A stretch of 64,000 bases of DNA from Halobacillus litoralis (GCF_009856445.1 NZ_WMFA01000001.1:1-64000); one strand, 5' to 3'; positions 24,875 to 34,998 are shown, counted from the first letter of the stretch. A program made the numbers and translations. Notes: generated by a model not told the origin, from the letters alone.

Positions 24875-25837
24875 TGGGCTGAATTGGTGGTGCTTCGCTT
24901 GGACCTCTGTCCGGTTCATTTGAATATACCTCCTTACTATTTGCATGTCAGAGTGGCCCAGTATTAACTGTAAAGTAAATGGGTCACCGCCATTCAGGAT
25001 ATAGTTCTTGGCAAAATAATGTCTGAATGAGTGAGGGGACACCCTAACTCCCTTCACCCCGGCCTTATCCCTATATGTGATTAACCTTTTTCTAAAACTC
25101 CCAGGTTGAAATGGTGTACCATACACACTCAAAAAAACTTCACTAACATTAAATACTGAACTGTTCTCAGCAATCAATTGATATAAAGCCTTATTAACCT
25201 TTGGCGATATGGGTACATATCTTCCCTTCCTGTTTTTAACCTTATCTGATGGCAGATGTATATAGCGCTGCTCAAAGTCCACTTGTTCCTTAGTTAACGA
25301 CCCCACTTCACTAATTCTCATACCTGTATCAATCATCAGGGCGATAGCTACGTAATCACGGAAACCTGTATAGCTCCGTTTATCAATAGCGTTGAGAATA
25401 GCAGCTATTTGCTCGTCACTCATAATTTTTAATGTATCCTCATCGGTTTTCATTATCTTTACTCTATTGGCTAGGTTCTCATTGTAATATTGTTCCTCGT
25501 AAATGAATCTCAAAAAGCTTCTCAAGGTTCTAATACGGATGTTGATTGTAACTGGAGAGAGAGGTTTTTCTTGCATATAAGTGACGTATCCCCGAATGAT
25601 ATCTATGGTCAAATCGGTAATACTAAGTTGTGCCAAGTCATTTTCACCCAACCATGTTAAAAAATACCCAAAATGTGCCTCATAATCCTTAATTGTCCGT
25701 TCTCTTAACCCTTCAGCCTTTTTTGCTGTTACAAACAAATTATGGACCTTTTCTAAAGAGTAACTTTCACTGTCTGTAGGTATCATTCTACTCCGCTGCA
25801 TAACCTGTTTTTTTCCCATAAACTTATTTTTCTTCAC
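24860..25837 (-). CDS. Tyrosine recombinase/integrase (right-end copy)
   Basis: This 325-residue recombinase is of the XerC/D-like tyrosine type. The N-terminal core-binding domain (about residues 25-130) contains TINIRIRTLRSFLRF. The catalytic part shows Arg in DTGMRISEVGSL, His and Arg in SPHSFRHYFAKNY, His in LGHSD and the nucleophile Tyr in VRRYIQM. The start is a GTG at 25837 (VKKNKF) with AGGAGG seven to eight bases upstream. A longer reading to 25906 has no site and overlaps attachment-like repeats. It is the paralogue of the left-end enzyme. Two different recombinases at opposite ends of one island is unusual for simple phage-type elements. Confidence 0.95.
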   Translation of the reverse strand: MKKNKFMGKKQVMQRSRMIPTDSESYSLEKVHNLFVTAKKAEGLRERTIKDYEAHFGYFLTWLGENDLAQLSITDLTIDIIRGYVTYMQEKPLSPVTINIRIRTLRSFLRFIYEEQYYNENLANRVKIMKTDEDTLKIMSDEQIAAILNAIDKRSYTGFRDYVAIALMIDTGMRISEVGSLTKEQVDFEQRYIHLPSDKVKNRKGRYVPISPKVNKALYQLIAENSSVFNVSEVFLSVYGTPFQPGSFRKRLITYRDKAGVKGVRVSPHSFRHYFAKNYILNGGDPFTLQLILGHSDMQIVRRYIQMNRTEVQAKHHQFSPFQRF

Positions 25838-25885
25838 AAAAAAACCTCCTAAGCCATTTTGGTTAGAAGGTTTTAAATGACCGTT

Positions 25886-25919
25886 CACACGGTTTATATA
25901 GGGCATGGCACACGGTTTA
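25886..25919. repeat. Two extra copies of the tRNA attachment core
   Basis: CACACGGTTTA occurs at 25886-25896 and 25909-25919, 23 bp apart, outside the 50-bp repeat. The same 11-mer lies inside both attachment repeats (18216-18226, 26010-26020). A one-mismatch copy is at 24822-24832, beyond the other end of the recombinase gene. They may be core-type recombinase sites or traces of earlier insertions. Confidence 0.65.
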
Positions 25920-25980
25920 TTATATTATTCTTTAGACCGTGGGAAAGCCCTAAACCAGTTAAACGTTGATATATCAATAT

Positions 25981-26030
25981 AGCGCCCCCGGCAGGATTCG
26001 AACCTGCGGCACACGGTTTAGGAAACCGAT
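25981..26030. repeat. Right attachment site within the intact tRNA-Arg
   Basis: This is the second copy of the 50-bp direct repeat and supplies the 3' part of the functional tRNA. Confidence 0.95.
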
Positions 26031-26055
26031 GCTCTATCCCCTGAGCTACGGGGGC
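25983..26055 (-). tRNA. tRNA-Arg (anticodon CCU)
   Basis: The minus strand folds as a cloverleaf: acceptor GCCCCCG/CGGGGGC, U8-A9, D arm with GCTC/GAGC, anticodon loop TTCCTAA with CCT, T arm GCAGG-TTCGAAT-CCTGC and discriminator G. It is 73 nt, with CCA not encoded. It reads AGG codons. The element inserted in its 3' half and rebuilt the 3' end. Confidence 0.96.
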
Positions 26056-26251
26056 GTATGAACGTACGTGTAATATTATACAAAACAAACCAAAGATTGA
26101 AAAGGAAATGCACTTTAAAAATATTGCTCGGATGTTACTTCCAACGTATGTATATGATAAAATGTTATTTGTCTGTCTAAAAGTATCGTATTTTGTAAGT
26201 GAGTGATGAGCACTCACGTTTTTTTGAATTGAGTTTGAAGGAGGAAAAGAG

Positions 26252-26893
26252 ATGGGAGATTTACCTTTCATATCCGTTGAAGGGCCCATTGGGGTTGGGA
26301 AAACGTCTCTGTCTAAAAAGCTCGCCTCCCAGTTTGATTTTCATTTGCTGAAGGAAATCGTTGAGGAGAACCCGTTTTTAGGCAAGTTTTACGACAATAT
26401 TGAAGAATGGAGCTTCCAAACGGAGATGTTCTTCTTGTGCAATCGTTTCAAGCAGCTCGAAGACATCGATCGCAAATTTTTGCAGTCGGGGAAGCCGGTG
26501 GTCGCCGATTACCATATATCGAAGAATATGATTTTCGCACGCCGCACGTTAAGAGAAGATCAATTTGACAAGTATGCACAGATTTTTGATATATTGACAC
26601 ACGATATGCCTAAACCGAATATGGTCGTCTATTTACATGCGAGTTTAGATACACTGCTCGAACGCATCCGCATGCGTAACCGTGATGTAGAGGCAAATAT
26701 TCAACCCTCATATCTTGAACAACTCTCTCAAGACTACGAAGACTTCATGAGACATTTTGAGGCGACTCATCCCGAGATTCCTGTGATTCGTTTGAACGGG
26801 GATCATATAGACTTCGTAAAACATCAAGACGATTTGAATTATATTGTTGATCAAGTAGAGCAGCATTTAAATAAAGGAGAAGTTATCAAATGA
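26252..26893 (+). CDS. dgk: Deoxyguanosine kinase
   Basis: This 213-residue deoxynucleoside kinase phosphorylates purine deoxynucleosides for salvage. It has the P-loop EGPIGVGKTSLSKK (about residues 10-23), the EIVEENPFLGKFYDN segment, a DYHISKN segment in place of the DRS motif, as in B. subtilis Dgk, and a lid Arg segment RIRMRNRD. The ATG at 26252 follows GAAGGAGG. It overlaps dck by 4 bp, so the two are translationally coupled. In B. subtilis dck precedes dgk next to yaaH; here about 20 kb separates dgk from yaaH. Confidence 0.93.
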   Translation: MGDLPFISVEGPIGVGKTSLSKKLASQFDFHLLKEIVEENPFLGKFYDNIEEWSFQTEMFFLCNRFKQLEDIDRKFLQSGKPVVADYHISKNMIFARRTLREDQFDKYAQIFDILTHDMPKPNMVVYLHASLDTLLERIRMRNRDVEANIQPSYLEQLSQDYEDFMRHFEATHPEIPVIRLNGDHIDFVKHQDDLNYIVDQVEQHLNKGEVIK

Positions 26894-27573
26894 ATGCACG
26901 TGAACGCTATGGAATTCCACACGACAGCGTCATAACGATTGCAGGAACGGTCGGTGTTGGTAAGTCAACGATGACCAATGCTCTCGCTGATGCCCTCAAC
27001 TTCCGTACCTCTTTTGAAAAAGTCGACACAAATCCTTATCTCGACAAATTCTATCAGGATTTTGAACGCTGGAGCTTCCATTTACAGATTTACTTTCTAG
27101 CGGAACGCTTCAAGGAACAAAAGAAGATTTTTGAATATGGCGGTGGTTTTATCCAGGACCGCTCCATCTATGAAGATACCGGCATTTTTGCCCGGATGCA
27201 CTATGAAAAAGGGACGATGTCTGCAACCGATTATGAAACGTACCGAAACCTGTTTGATGCGATGGTGATGACACCATACTTCCCTCATCCCGATCTTTTA
27301 ATATATTTGGAAGGGTCGTTCGATGATGTCGTTTCCCGAATCAAAGAACGTGGACGTCCAATGGAACAAGAAACTCCTATTGAATATTGGGAAGAGATGT
27401 TTACGCGTTATGACAATTGGATTGATAATTTCAACTCCTGCCCTGTCCTGCGCCTCAATATTGCCGACTATGATGTATTGAATGATAAAACAAGCATCGA
27501 ACCTGTCCTTGAAAAAATCGGCCACTTCATCCAACAATCTCGTAAATGGCGCTCCAGCCATTTATTGACGTAA
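26890..27573 (+). CDS. dck: Deoxyadenosine/deoxycytidine kinase
   Basis: This 227-residue kinase is the partner of Dgk and forms its pair in deoxynucleoside salvage. It shows the P-loop AGTVGVGKSTMTNA (about residues 18-31), a QDRSIYEDTGIFA motif (the DRS catalytic segment), the WSFHLQIYFLAERFKEQK helix and the lid RIKERGRPMEQ. The ATG at 26890 overlaps the dgk stop. A strong terminator follows. Confidence 0.95.
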   Translation: MNARERYGIPHDSVITIAGTVGVGKSTMTNALADALNFRTSFEKVDTNPYLDKFYQDFERWSFHLQIYFLAERFKEQKKIFEYGGGFIQDRSIYEDTGIFARMHYEKGTMSATDYETYRNLFDAMVMTPYFPHPDLLIYLEGSFDDVVSRIKERGRPMEQETPIEYWEEMFTRYDNWIDNFNSCPVLRLNIADYDVLNDKTSIEPVLEKIGHFIQQSRKWRSSHLLT

Positions 27574-27586
27574 GCATAAAGATGAA

Positions 27587-27618
27587 ACACCTGACGTCAT
27601 TCAACGTCAGGTGTTTTT
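27587..27618. terminator. Bidirectional terminator between dck and the Nudix gene
   Basis: ACACCTGACGT pairs with ACGTCAGGTGT over a 6-nt loop, followed by eight T. The stop codon of the convergent Nudix gene lies inside it. Confidence 0.9.
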
Positions 27619-28061
27619 TTTCTATAATCTTCAATCATCATCCGGTGACTACCAACCATCTTCTCAGGCAAATCATGAAACTCGAAAAACTTCACCTGTA
27701 CCGTTTCTGCAGGATCAAAAGCATAGTCCCCACTGAAATGTCTAGTGAAATAAGCTGTTGTCACAACGTAAAACTCATCTCCATTAGGAGCTCGGCTGAA
27801 TTGATCCTCCCCAGAGTAAACATTCAATAACTGCAGATCTTTGACCTTTAATCCAGTCTCTTCGAATGCTTCACGTTTAGCGACTTGTTCCGTGCTTTCT
27901 CCAAGCTCCATCAAACCTCCCGGCAGTCCCCATACACCTTGAGGGGATGTTCGTTCCTGTAGTAAAATACGTCCTTTTTCATCCAGAATCATTACCACAG
28001 AGCCAACTAAAATAATGGGCCGATGACCGATAATTGCCCGTAAGTCCTCGACGTAACCCAT
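27597..28061 (-). CDS. Nudix hydrolase
   Basis: This 154-residue protein has a complete Nudix box, GGLMELGESTEQVAKREAFEETGL (about residues 47-70), with the REAFEE metal ligands. Nudix enzymes hydrolyse nucleoside diphosphates linked to other moieties. The substrate is not predictable, though an N-terminal RAIIGHRPIILVGSV segment is common in Bacillus ADP-ribose or (d)NTP type members. The ATG at 28061 follows GAGGAGGAAG. It is a single gene convergent with dck. Confidence 0.92.
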   Translation of the reverse strand: MGYVEDLRAIIGHRPIILVGSVVMILDEKGRILLQERTSPQGVWGLPGGLMELGESTEQVAKREAFEETGLKVKDLQLLNVYSGEDQFSRAPNGDEFYVVTTAYFTRHFSGDYAFDPAETVQVKFFEFHDLPEKMVGSHRMMIEDYRKKTPDVE

Positions 28062-28096
28062 AGCCTTCCTCCTCTCTCCATTATTCTATTATAACA

Positions 28097-28130
28097 AGAG
28101 AAAAGGACCCCTTTGAAAAAAAGGAGTCCT
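28097..28130 (-). terminator. Terminator of the MFS transporter gene
   Basis: AGGACTCC pairs with GGGGTCCT across a T-rich loop on the minus strand and is followed by TTTTC. It lies just after the stop at 28140. Confidence 0.6.
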
Positions 28131-28139
28131 TCTCGTAGA

Positions 28140-29351
28140 TTAGCGTTCCATCGTATGCAGCAGTTTTGTTAAGATGACAGCGCCCCCTACCATCACTGCA
28201 CCAATCCATGGTGTATGAACAAGACCAATCGTATCAACGATGACCCCACCGACGGAGGATCCGATAGCAATACCGACGTTGAAAGCGGCAATATTCAAAG
28301 CAGAAGCTACATTAACCGCAGATGGAACATACTTCTCAGCTAATTGAACGACCAAGATCTGCAAAGCAGGGACGTTCATGAAAGCAAACAGTCCCATGAA
28401 AAATAATACAACTAAACTCAACACTTTAAATGGAATGACGAAAGCCAACAGGAGCAATACGATTGCCTGCAGTACAAACATCCAAAACAACGCTTTGATC
28501 GGATTTTTATTGGAAACTTTTCCACCAATCGTATTTCCGATCGCAACCGCAACTCCATAAATGAGCAGAATCACGCTGACAAACTTCGGATCGAAACCTG
28601 TGACTTCTTCCAGTAAAGGAGCAAGGTATGTGAAGGCCACAAACGTTCCGCCATATCCTAATCCTGTAATGACGAAAGAGAGCAGAATTCTTTTTTCAGT
28701 TAGTATTTTTAATTGGTCACGAAAGCTTGCAGGTGTTGCTTCTTCCAGATTTTTAGGAACAAGCAAAGCACTTGCGATGATGCCGATTACGCCGAGCAAA
28801 GCTACACCGGCAAATGTCGCCCGCCAACCAAAAGTTTGTCCAATGAATGTTCCTAAAGGCACGCCTGTCACCGTCGCAACGGTCAATCCTGTAAACATAA
28901 AGGCAATGGCACTTGCCCGCTTATGCTCAGGGACTAAACTGGCAGCAATAGTCGAACCAATGGAGAAGAATATACCGTGAGAAAAAGCAGTGATGATTCT
29001 TGCAATTAATAGCAAGGTGAAGCTTGTCGAAACCGAAGCCACTAAATTACCAAGAATGAAAACAACCATCAGAGCCAGCAATAAACTTTTCCGGCTCATC
29101 TTATTGGTAAGAGCCGTCAAAACAGGTGCCCCCACAGCAACACCGACAGCATAACCGGAGATCAATACTCCCGCAAGTGTAATGGATATAGAAAGGTCAT
29201 CGGCCATCGTGGATAGTAAACCTACAGGTACAAATTCTGTCGTTCCTATACCGAACGCACTAATAGCAAGGGCCAACAAAGCAAACGGAAAACTTTTCGA
29301 CTTATGATCAAGAGAATTTTCGTTGATATTCTCTGCGTGTGAACTCATCAT
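28140..29351 (-). CDS. MFS transporter, DHA1 family
   Basis: This 403-residue protein has about 12 membrane segments. GIGTTEFVPVGLL near the N terminus is typical of the AraJ/YdhP/YtbD-type drug or sugar efflux group of the major facilitator superfamily, and motif A is seen as ALTNKMSRKSLL. The start is ATG 29351 with GAGGAGG just upstream. It is divergent from an HxlR regulator gene across a spacer of about 270 bp, so the pair probably is an efflux pump with its regulator. The substrate is unknown. Confidence 0.9.
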   Translation of the reverse strand: MMSSHAENINENSLDHKSKSFPFALLALAISAFGIGTTEFVPVGLLSTMADDLSISITLAGVLISGYAVGVAVGAPVLTALTNKMSRKSLLLALMVVFILGNLVASVSTSFTLLLIARIITAFSHGIFFSIGSTIAASLVPEHKRASAIAFMFTGLTVATVTGVPLGTFIGQTFGWRATFAGVALLGVIGIIASALLVPKNLEEATPASFRDQLKILTEKRILLSFVITGLGYGGTFVAFTYLAPLLEEVTGFDPKFVSVILLIYGVAVAIGNTIGGKVSNKNPIKALFWMFVLQAIVLLLLAFVIPFKVLSLVVLFFMGLFAFMNVPALQILVVQLAEKYVPSAVNVASALNIAAFNVGIAIGSSVGGVIVDTIGLVHTPWIGAVMVGGAVILTKLLHTMER

Positions 29352-29622
29352 TTTCCTCCTCATATATAAATAAGAATCATATCTGAAACCCATGTATCCA
29401 GGGCGCCTCTGGATGACAAACCTTATTATGAGGGCTGATCGAATACTTGAGAAGTACGCACTTCTGTGTGCTATAGGCACCTGTAAGTAACAATTGTATA
29501 GAATAGAGGGGTGGGAGGGTGTTCAGGCAAAATATTTTTAACTTATGTTTCTTTCGTGTATAGTGAATCATCGGTTATACATGCTAAAAAGAAACATAGG
29601 AGCTCTAGAGGAGGTCAATCTC

Positions 29623-29967
29623 ATGCCGAAATATAATATACCGGTGGAAGCGGCTCTGGAAGTCATCGGAGGCAAGTGGAAGGTCGTCATTCTGTGCCAC
29701 TTAATAGAAAATAAACGACGGACAAGTGAGCTCAAACGATTAATGCCAGGAATCACACAAAAAATGTTGACCCAGCAGCTGAGGGAATTGGAAAGCGATG
29801 GAGTCATTACACGAATCGTTTATAATCAGGTACCGCCTAAAGTGGAGTATGAACTGACGGAATACGGCTGGACATTAAAAGGGGCATTGGACATGCTGTG
29901 TGCCTGGGGTGAGCAGCATATTGAAAAGACCTATCCCAATAAAGAAGAGGTATTATTGGATTCTTAA
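29623..29967 (+). CDS. HxlR family transcriptional regulator
   Basis: This 114-residue winged-helix protein has the HxlR/MarR-like core: VIGGKWKVVILCHLIENKRRTSELKRLMPGI and TQKMLTQQLRELESDGVITR, followed by the PPKVEYELTEYG wing. HxlR proteins are dimeric sensors of electrophiles or drugs, often through an N-terminal Cys; here the Cys in the first helix (VILCHL, about residue 25) is a candidate. The ATG at 29623 follows AGAGGAGG. The divergent MFS gene is its likely target. Confidence 0.92.
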   Translation: MPKYNIPVEAALEVIGGKWKVVILCHLIENKRRTSELKRLMPGITQKMLTQQLRELESDGVITRIVYNQVPPKVEYELTEYGWTLKGALDMLCAWGEQHIEKTYPNKEEVLLDS

Positions 29968-29979
29968 TAAGATATAAAA

Positions 29980-30013
29980 ATAGCCCTCACCGGTTATCCC
30001 GGTGAGGGCTTTA
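29980..30013 (+). terminator. Terminator of the HxlR gene
   Basis: AGCCCTCACCGG pairs with CCGGTGAGGGCT (loop of 3-4 nt), followed by a T-stretch. Confidence 0.9.
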
Positions 30014-30116
30014 CTCTTTATTCATTCAAGGAAAGCAAAATAAAAAATCGTTACGCGAAGTAACGATTTCTGTTCTATAAATCTCCAATATTTATGCGCT
30101 ATTGTTGATAATAATA

Positions 30117-30209
30117 TGGCGGAGGAGGAGGGATTCGAACCCCCGCGGGGCGTAAACCCCCTGGCGGTTTTCAAGACCGCTCCCTTCAGCCGGACTTGGG
30201 TACTCCTCC
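30117..30209 (-). tRNA. tRNA-Ser (anticodon UGA)
   Basis: The minus strand gives a class II tRNA of 93 nt including encoded CCA: acceptor GGAGGAG/CTCCTCC, discriminator G, anticodon loop CTTGAAA with TGA, a long variable arm and a TTCGAAT T loop. It lies just downstream of serS, as in B. subtilis. Confidence 0.96.
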
Positions 30210-30453
30210 GTGTGACCGACAATAAATATAATATCATGGTTGTCCGTATCCGTCAACAAAATCCTGCAACTTTTTTAAAAAGAAATTGTTGTCGAACCAT
30301 AACGAAAAATTGTCACTTCGTTATTATACAAATTCCCTTCCACAGAGTCAACAGCCCTCCGCGATCCCTGTTTTCAAATACGAATTCAATGAAATACGCC
30401 TGGAACCATAAAGGATCCAGGCGCATGTTCTATTGACGCTCGATGTATTTGAG

Positions 30454-31746
<1,293 letters not shown>

Positions 31747-31777
31747 TTACTCACTTCGATTAGTCGGAAGATAAATA

Positions 31778-32035
31778 AAAAGCTCCCGTCCCTAAAGAAG
31801 GGACGAGAGCTTTGGTTTATGCTTCCCGCGATACCACCCAAGTTGAAGGTCTGTGTGACCTTCCGGCTTCACTCATAACGGTGAGTACCGGTCTGACCTA
31901 CTTCATTCAGTCAGACACTCGAGGATGGATTCACATGGCTTCTCCGTCAGTTCACACCAGCCACTGACTCTCTTTGAGAAGAAGGGACATGTTACTATTT
32001 CCTGTCATCGCGTTTATTTATGGTTTGTGTTACAT
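31778..32035 (-). ncRNA. T-box leader of serS
   Basis: On the minus strand the invariant T-box sequence TGGGTGGTATCGCGGGAAGC (31826-31845) is followed by a terminator, GCTCTCGTCCC/GGGACGGGAGC with a T-run (31780-31812). Upstream hairpins form Stem I. The segment GAATCCATCC near 31930 offers TCC as a candidate specifier codon for serine. The 5' boundary is approximate. This fills the serS-pdxT spacer. Confidence 0.92.
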
Positions 32036-32054
32036 AAGATTAGCGGATTCAGAA

Positions 32055-32645
32055 TTATAATGCAAGTGTTTTTTTAGCTTCTTCTACCATTTTCACAAAA
32101 TGCGTCGTTAAACGGTGGTCGTCCGTTAATTCTGGATGGAAGGAACAAGCTAAATAGTGACCTTCCTGAGCGGCTACAATATGACCGTCGTAGCGGGCCA
32201 GCACTTTCGTATTTTCCCCGACTCCTTCAATGTAAGGAGCACGGATGAATACGGCATTAAATCCTTCTGCCACACCTTCAATATTAAGATCCGCTTCAAA
32301 ACTTTCACGTTGGCGTCCAAAAGCGTTACGACGAACTTTGATATCCATGACCCCTAGATGTACGTCATAAGAACCATCAATTTCTGAAGCGAGCAGGATA
32401 AGTCCGGCACACGTACCGAAGATCGGATTGCCGCTTTTTCCGAACTCACGGATCGGTTCTAAGAACTCGTACTTATCGATCAATCTACGGATGGTCGTAC
32501 TCTCGCCACCAGGGATAATCAAGCCATCAATATCTTTCAGTTGTTCTGTCCTTTTGACGACGACGGCTTTGGCGCCGGTCGCTTCGACAGAACGCACGTG
32601 CTCACGGAAAGCGCCTTGCAGGCCTAATACACCGATTGTAGTCAT
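32055..32645 (-). CDS. pdxT: Pyridoxal 5'-phosphate synthase glutaminase subunit
   Basis: This 196-residue class I glutaminase supplies ammonia to PdxS for DXP-independent vitamin B6 synthesis. It opens with [16 protein letters not shown], has GGESTTI, the catalytic Cys in [11 protein letters not shown] (about residues 75-85) and the His-Glu pair FHPELTDD (about 169-176). It lies 17 bp downstream of pdxS in one operon. Confidence 0.98.
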   Translation of the reverse strand: MTTIGVLGLQGAFREHVRSVEATGAKAVVVKRTEQLKDIDGLIIPGGESTTIRRLIDKYEFLEPIREFGKSGNPIFGTCAGLILLASEIDGSYDVHLGVMDIKVRRNAFGRQRESFEADLNIEGVAEGFNAVFIRAPYIEGVGENTKVLARYDGHIVAAQEGHYLACSFHPELTDDHRLTTHFVKMVEEAKKTLAL

Positions 32646-32662
32646 GCTGCATTCTCCTTTAC

Positions 32663-33547
32663 TTACTGGCTGCGATCCTGCATACGCTGTTCAGGAGTAA
32701 GAGTAGACATTTCCATACCCTTCATGGCTGTTCCAAGACCCTTAGACAATTCACCAATCAGCTTGTAATCGTCATAGTGAGTCGTTGCTTCAACAATTGC
32801 ACGGGCGAACTTTTCCGGGTTGTTGGATTTGAAGATACCAGACCCAACGAACACTCCGTCTGCTCCAAGCTGCATCATCAAGGAAGCATCTGCAGGGGTT
32901 GCAATACCGCCGGCAGCAAAGTTAACGACAGGCAGACGTCCTTCTTCACGAATCTCCATCAGTAGATCGAATGGAGCGCCGTTATCTTTCGCGTAGACCA
33001 TCACTTCATCTTCTGAAAGTCCACGCAAATGACGGATCTGTGACTGGACCTGACGCATATGGCTGACAGCCTCTACAATGTTACCTGTTCCTGGTTCACC
33101 CTTTGTACGAAGCATGGATGCACCTTCACGGATGCGGCGTGTCGCTTCACCCAAGTTACGGCAGCCACATACGAATGGCACTGTGTAATCATCTTTTTTG
33201 ATGTGATAGATTTCATCAGCTGGAGTAAGAACTTCACTCTCATCGATATAGTCAACGCCCATAGCTTCAAGAACGCGTGCTTCTGTAATATGCCCAATTC
33301 GAGCTTTGGCCATAACTGGAATAGAAACGGCATTCATCACTTCTTCAACGATCGTAGGATCAGCCATACGAGCGACCCCGCCTGCTGCGCGGATGTCTGC
33401 TGGAACTCGTTCGAGAGCCATTACGGCTACCGCACCCGCTTCTTCAGCGATTTTTGCTTGTTCTGCGTTTACGACGTCCATGATGACGCCACCTTTTTGC
33501 ATTTCTGCCATGCCGCGTTTTACGCGATCCGTACCTGTTTGTGCCAT
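32663..33547 (-). CDS. pdxS: Pyridoxal 5'-phosphate synthase subunit PdxS
   Basis: This 294-residue (beta/alpha)8 barrel synthase builds PLP from ribose 5-phosphate, glyceraldehyde 3-phosphate and ammonia. The sequence has the family motifs [21 protein letters not shown] near the start, [10 protein letters not shown] with the active-site Lys, and the phosphate loop [19 protein letters not shown]. The ATG at 33547 follows GGGAGGAATC. It forms a dodecamer with PdxT in the cytoplasm. Confidence 0.99.
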   Translation of the reverse strand: MAQTGTDRVKRGMAEMQKGGVIMDVVNAEQAKIAEEAGAVAVMALERVPADIRAAGGVARMADPTIVEEVMNAVSIPVMAKARIGHITEARVLEAMGVDYIDESEVLTPADEIYHIKKDDYTVPFVCGCRNLGEATRRIREGASMLRTKGEPGTGNIVEAVSHMRQVQSQIRHLRGLSEDEVMVYAKDNGAPFDLLMEIREEGRLPVVNFAAGGIATPADASLMMQLGADGVFVGSGIFKSNNPEKFARAIVEATTHYDDYKLIGELSKGLGTAMKGMEMSTLTPEQRMQDRSQ

Positions 33548-33666
33548 GTTGATTCCTCCCTAACAGCTCTATAGTTTAAACATTTTATTTCGAATCATAG
33601 ATTCTTATCCTCTATTGTAACGCAATACTATATTAAATCCCACTGGTTATCTAGGGATTTTTTCAC

Positions 33667-34998
33667 CTAAAACCAGCCTTTAACCATGTCGACGGCCCCT
33701 GTGAAGATATCACTGAAGAATTCTCCGATCGCACCAAGGGTCAGCATGAACCAGTTTGCTTTCTCCACACTGGAAGAAGTGACGATTTCGACGGTTGGTC
33801 CACCGTCAGCAAGGATATTCCCATAGTCCTCTTCTCCGTTGTAAACGAGCTTCGCTGTCCCGACTTTCTGCCCTTTTTCTACGGGGGCGACAAGGTTACC
33901 GTTGTCATCCAACTGATCCTCAGAGATATTGAACTGAATTTCATATTGATCTTCTTCACCGTTTTTCACAAGTGTGCTCAATGCCGCACTCGTTTCAATC
34001 GCTACATCATCTTCTTTTCCTTTTGCGACAGGTAGTGTCGACTCTTCTTCAGGAGTCGCTCCTGCTGCGAAAAGTTCCTGACGTGAGAATTGATTGAATC
34101 CGTAGTCGAGCAATTGTTTCGTTTGATTAAAACGGGAAGCTCTGGATTCGGATTTCATAACAACGGAAATAAAACGCTGCCCATCTCGTTCTGCTGTTCC
34201 TGTAAACGTGTTCTGAGCAAGTTCTGTGTAACCTGTTTTCAATCCGTCCATTCCTTCATATTCGAACTGCGCCAAGTTCTGTCCCGGCATACCTGGAAGC
34301 ATCCAGTTCCAGTTCGTTACGGTTTGTCCGGCAAAATCAAGTGTCGGTTTGCTTGAGATCTCAAGCGCTTCCGGATAATCATTCGTTAAGTGATAAGCAA
34401 GCAGTGCAGCAGACTTCGCTGAAAGCATGTTCGTCGCTTCAGGGTCTGTCCCTTCAGGATAATTGTCTCCCAAGTGGGAGTTGTTCAGTCCTGTTGCATT
34501 CACAAAATCATAATCAGGGAGCCCCATTTCAGCTGCTTTCTCGTTCATCATCTGAACAAATTCACCTTCACTGCCCGCAATCAATTCTGTAAGAGCAATG
34601 GTTGTCGCATTATCTGAGTTTATTGCCATCGCTTCATACAGTTCACGTACCGTGTATTGCTCGTCCAGCTTCAGGCCAACCCCTGAAAACTCAGGATTTG
34701 CCGATATATCAAAAGCATATTGACTAATTTGTGTTGTCGTATCCCAGCTGATCTGCCCTTCCTCAATTGCCTCCATGACAAGATATTCGGTCATCATCTT
34801 CGTCATACTGGCAGGAGGTAATGTCAAATCCGCCTCTTTTTCAAATAAAATCTTCCCTGTCTCCGCGTCCACGAGTATTGCCGATTCTGCGCCAACATCT
34901 ACGCTTGCGTATGTATGTCCAGGATTCATGGACACAGCAAAGAACCCCATAAGCAATGCCAACATCAAGGCCATAGATGTTTTTATTCTTTGTGTCAC
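33667..34998 (-). CDS. dacA: D-alanyl-D-alanine carboxypeptidase (PBP5)
   Basis: This 443-residue protein has the same length as B. subtilis DacA. A signal peptide (residues about 8-31, ending TYA) is followed by the S11 peptidase domain with the SMTK tetrad (Ser64-Lys67), SDN and KTG motifs, then the PBP5 C-terminal beta domain. A C-terminal amphipathic helix (MVKGWF) anchors it to the membrane. It trims the terminal D-Ala of peptidoglycan peptides. The start is a GTG at 34998 with GGAGGT upstream, and longer readings lack a site. Confidence 0.96.
   Translation of the reverse strand: MTQRIKTSMALMLALLMGFFAVSMNPGHTYASVDVGAESAILVDAETGKILFEKEADLTLPPASMTKMMTEYLVMEAIEEGQISWDTTTQISQYAFDISANPEFSGVGLKLDEQYTVRELYEAMAINSDNATTIALTELIAGSEGEFVQMMNEKAAEMGLPDYDFVNATGLNNSHLGDNYPEGTDPEATNMLSAKSAALLAYHLTNDYPEALEISSKPTLDFAGQTVTNWNWMLPGMPGQNLAQFEYEGMDGLKTGYTELAQNTFTGTAERDGQRFISVVMKSESRASRFNQTKQLLDYGFNQFSRQELFAAGATPEEESTLPVAKGKEDDVAIETSAALSTLVKNGEEDQYEIQFNISEDQLDDNGNLVAPVEKGQKVGTAKLVYNGEEDYGNILADGGPTVEIVTSSSVEKANWFMLTLGAIGEFFSDIFTGAVDMVKGWF

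Larger units (their letters stand above)
18187..26030. mobile_element. Integrated element in tRNA-Arg(CCU) with two tyrosine recombinases
   Basis: The element is about 7.8 kb, bounded by 50-bp direct repeats at 18187-18236 and 25981-26030. It is visibly more AT-rich than its flanks. It carries a tyrosine recombinase gene at each end, an unknown 101-residue gene, an unknown 77-residue gene, a coiled-coil membrane protein, a giant structured RNA with a basic protein gene, and a kilobase of repeats with iteron-like motifs. No relaxase, replication, phage structural or resistance gene is recognisable, so it is not a typical phage or conjugative element. Precise excision would restore an intact tRNA region next to modB. 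Confidence 0.9.

Noticed and set aside
24737-24967. 76-residue frame across the iterons
   Set aside because: It runs through the repeats and the 3' end of the right recombinase gene and has no ribosome site.
26886-26906. Second parS around CACGTG in dck
   Set aside because: Only the inner CACGTGAA matches; the outer arms do not.
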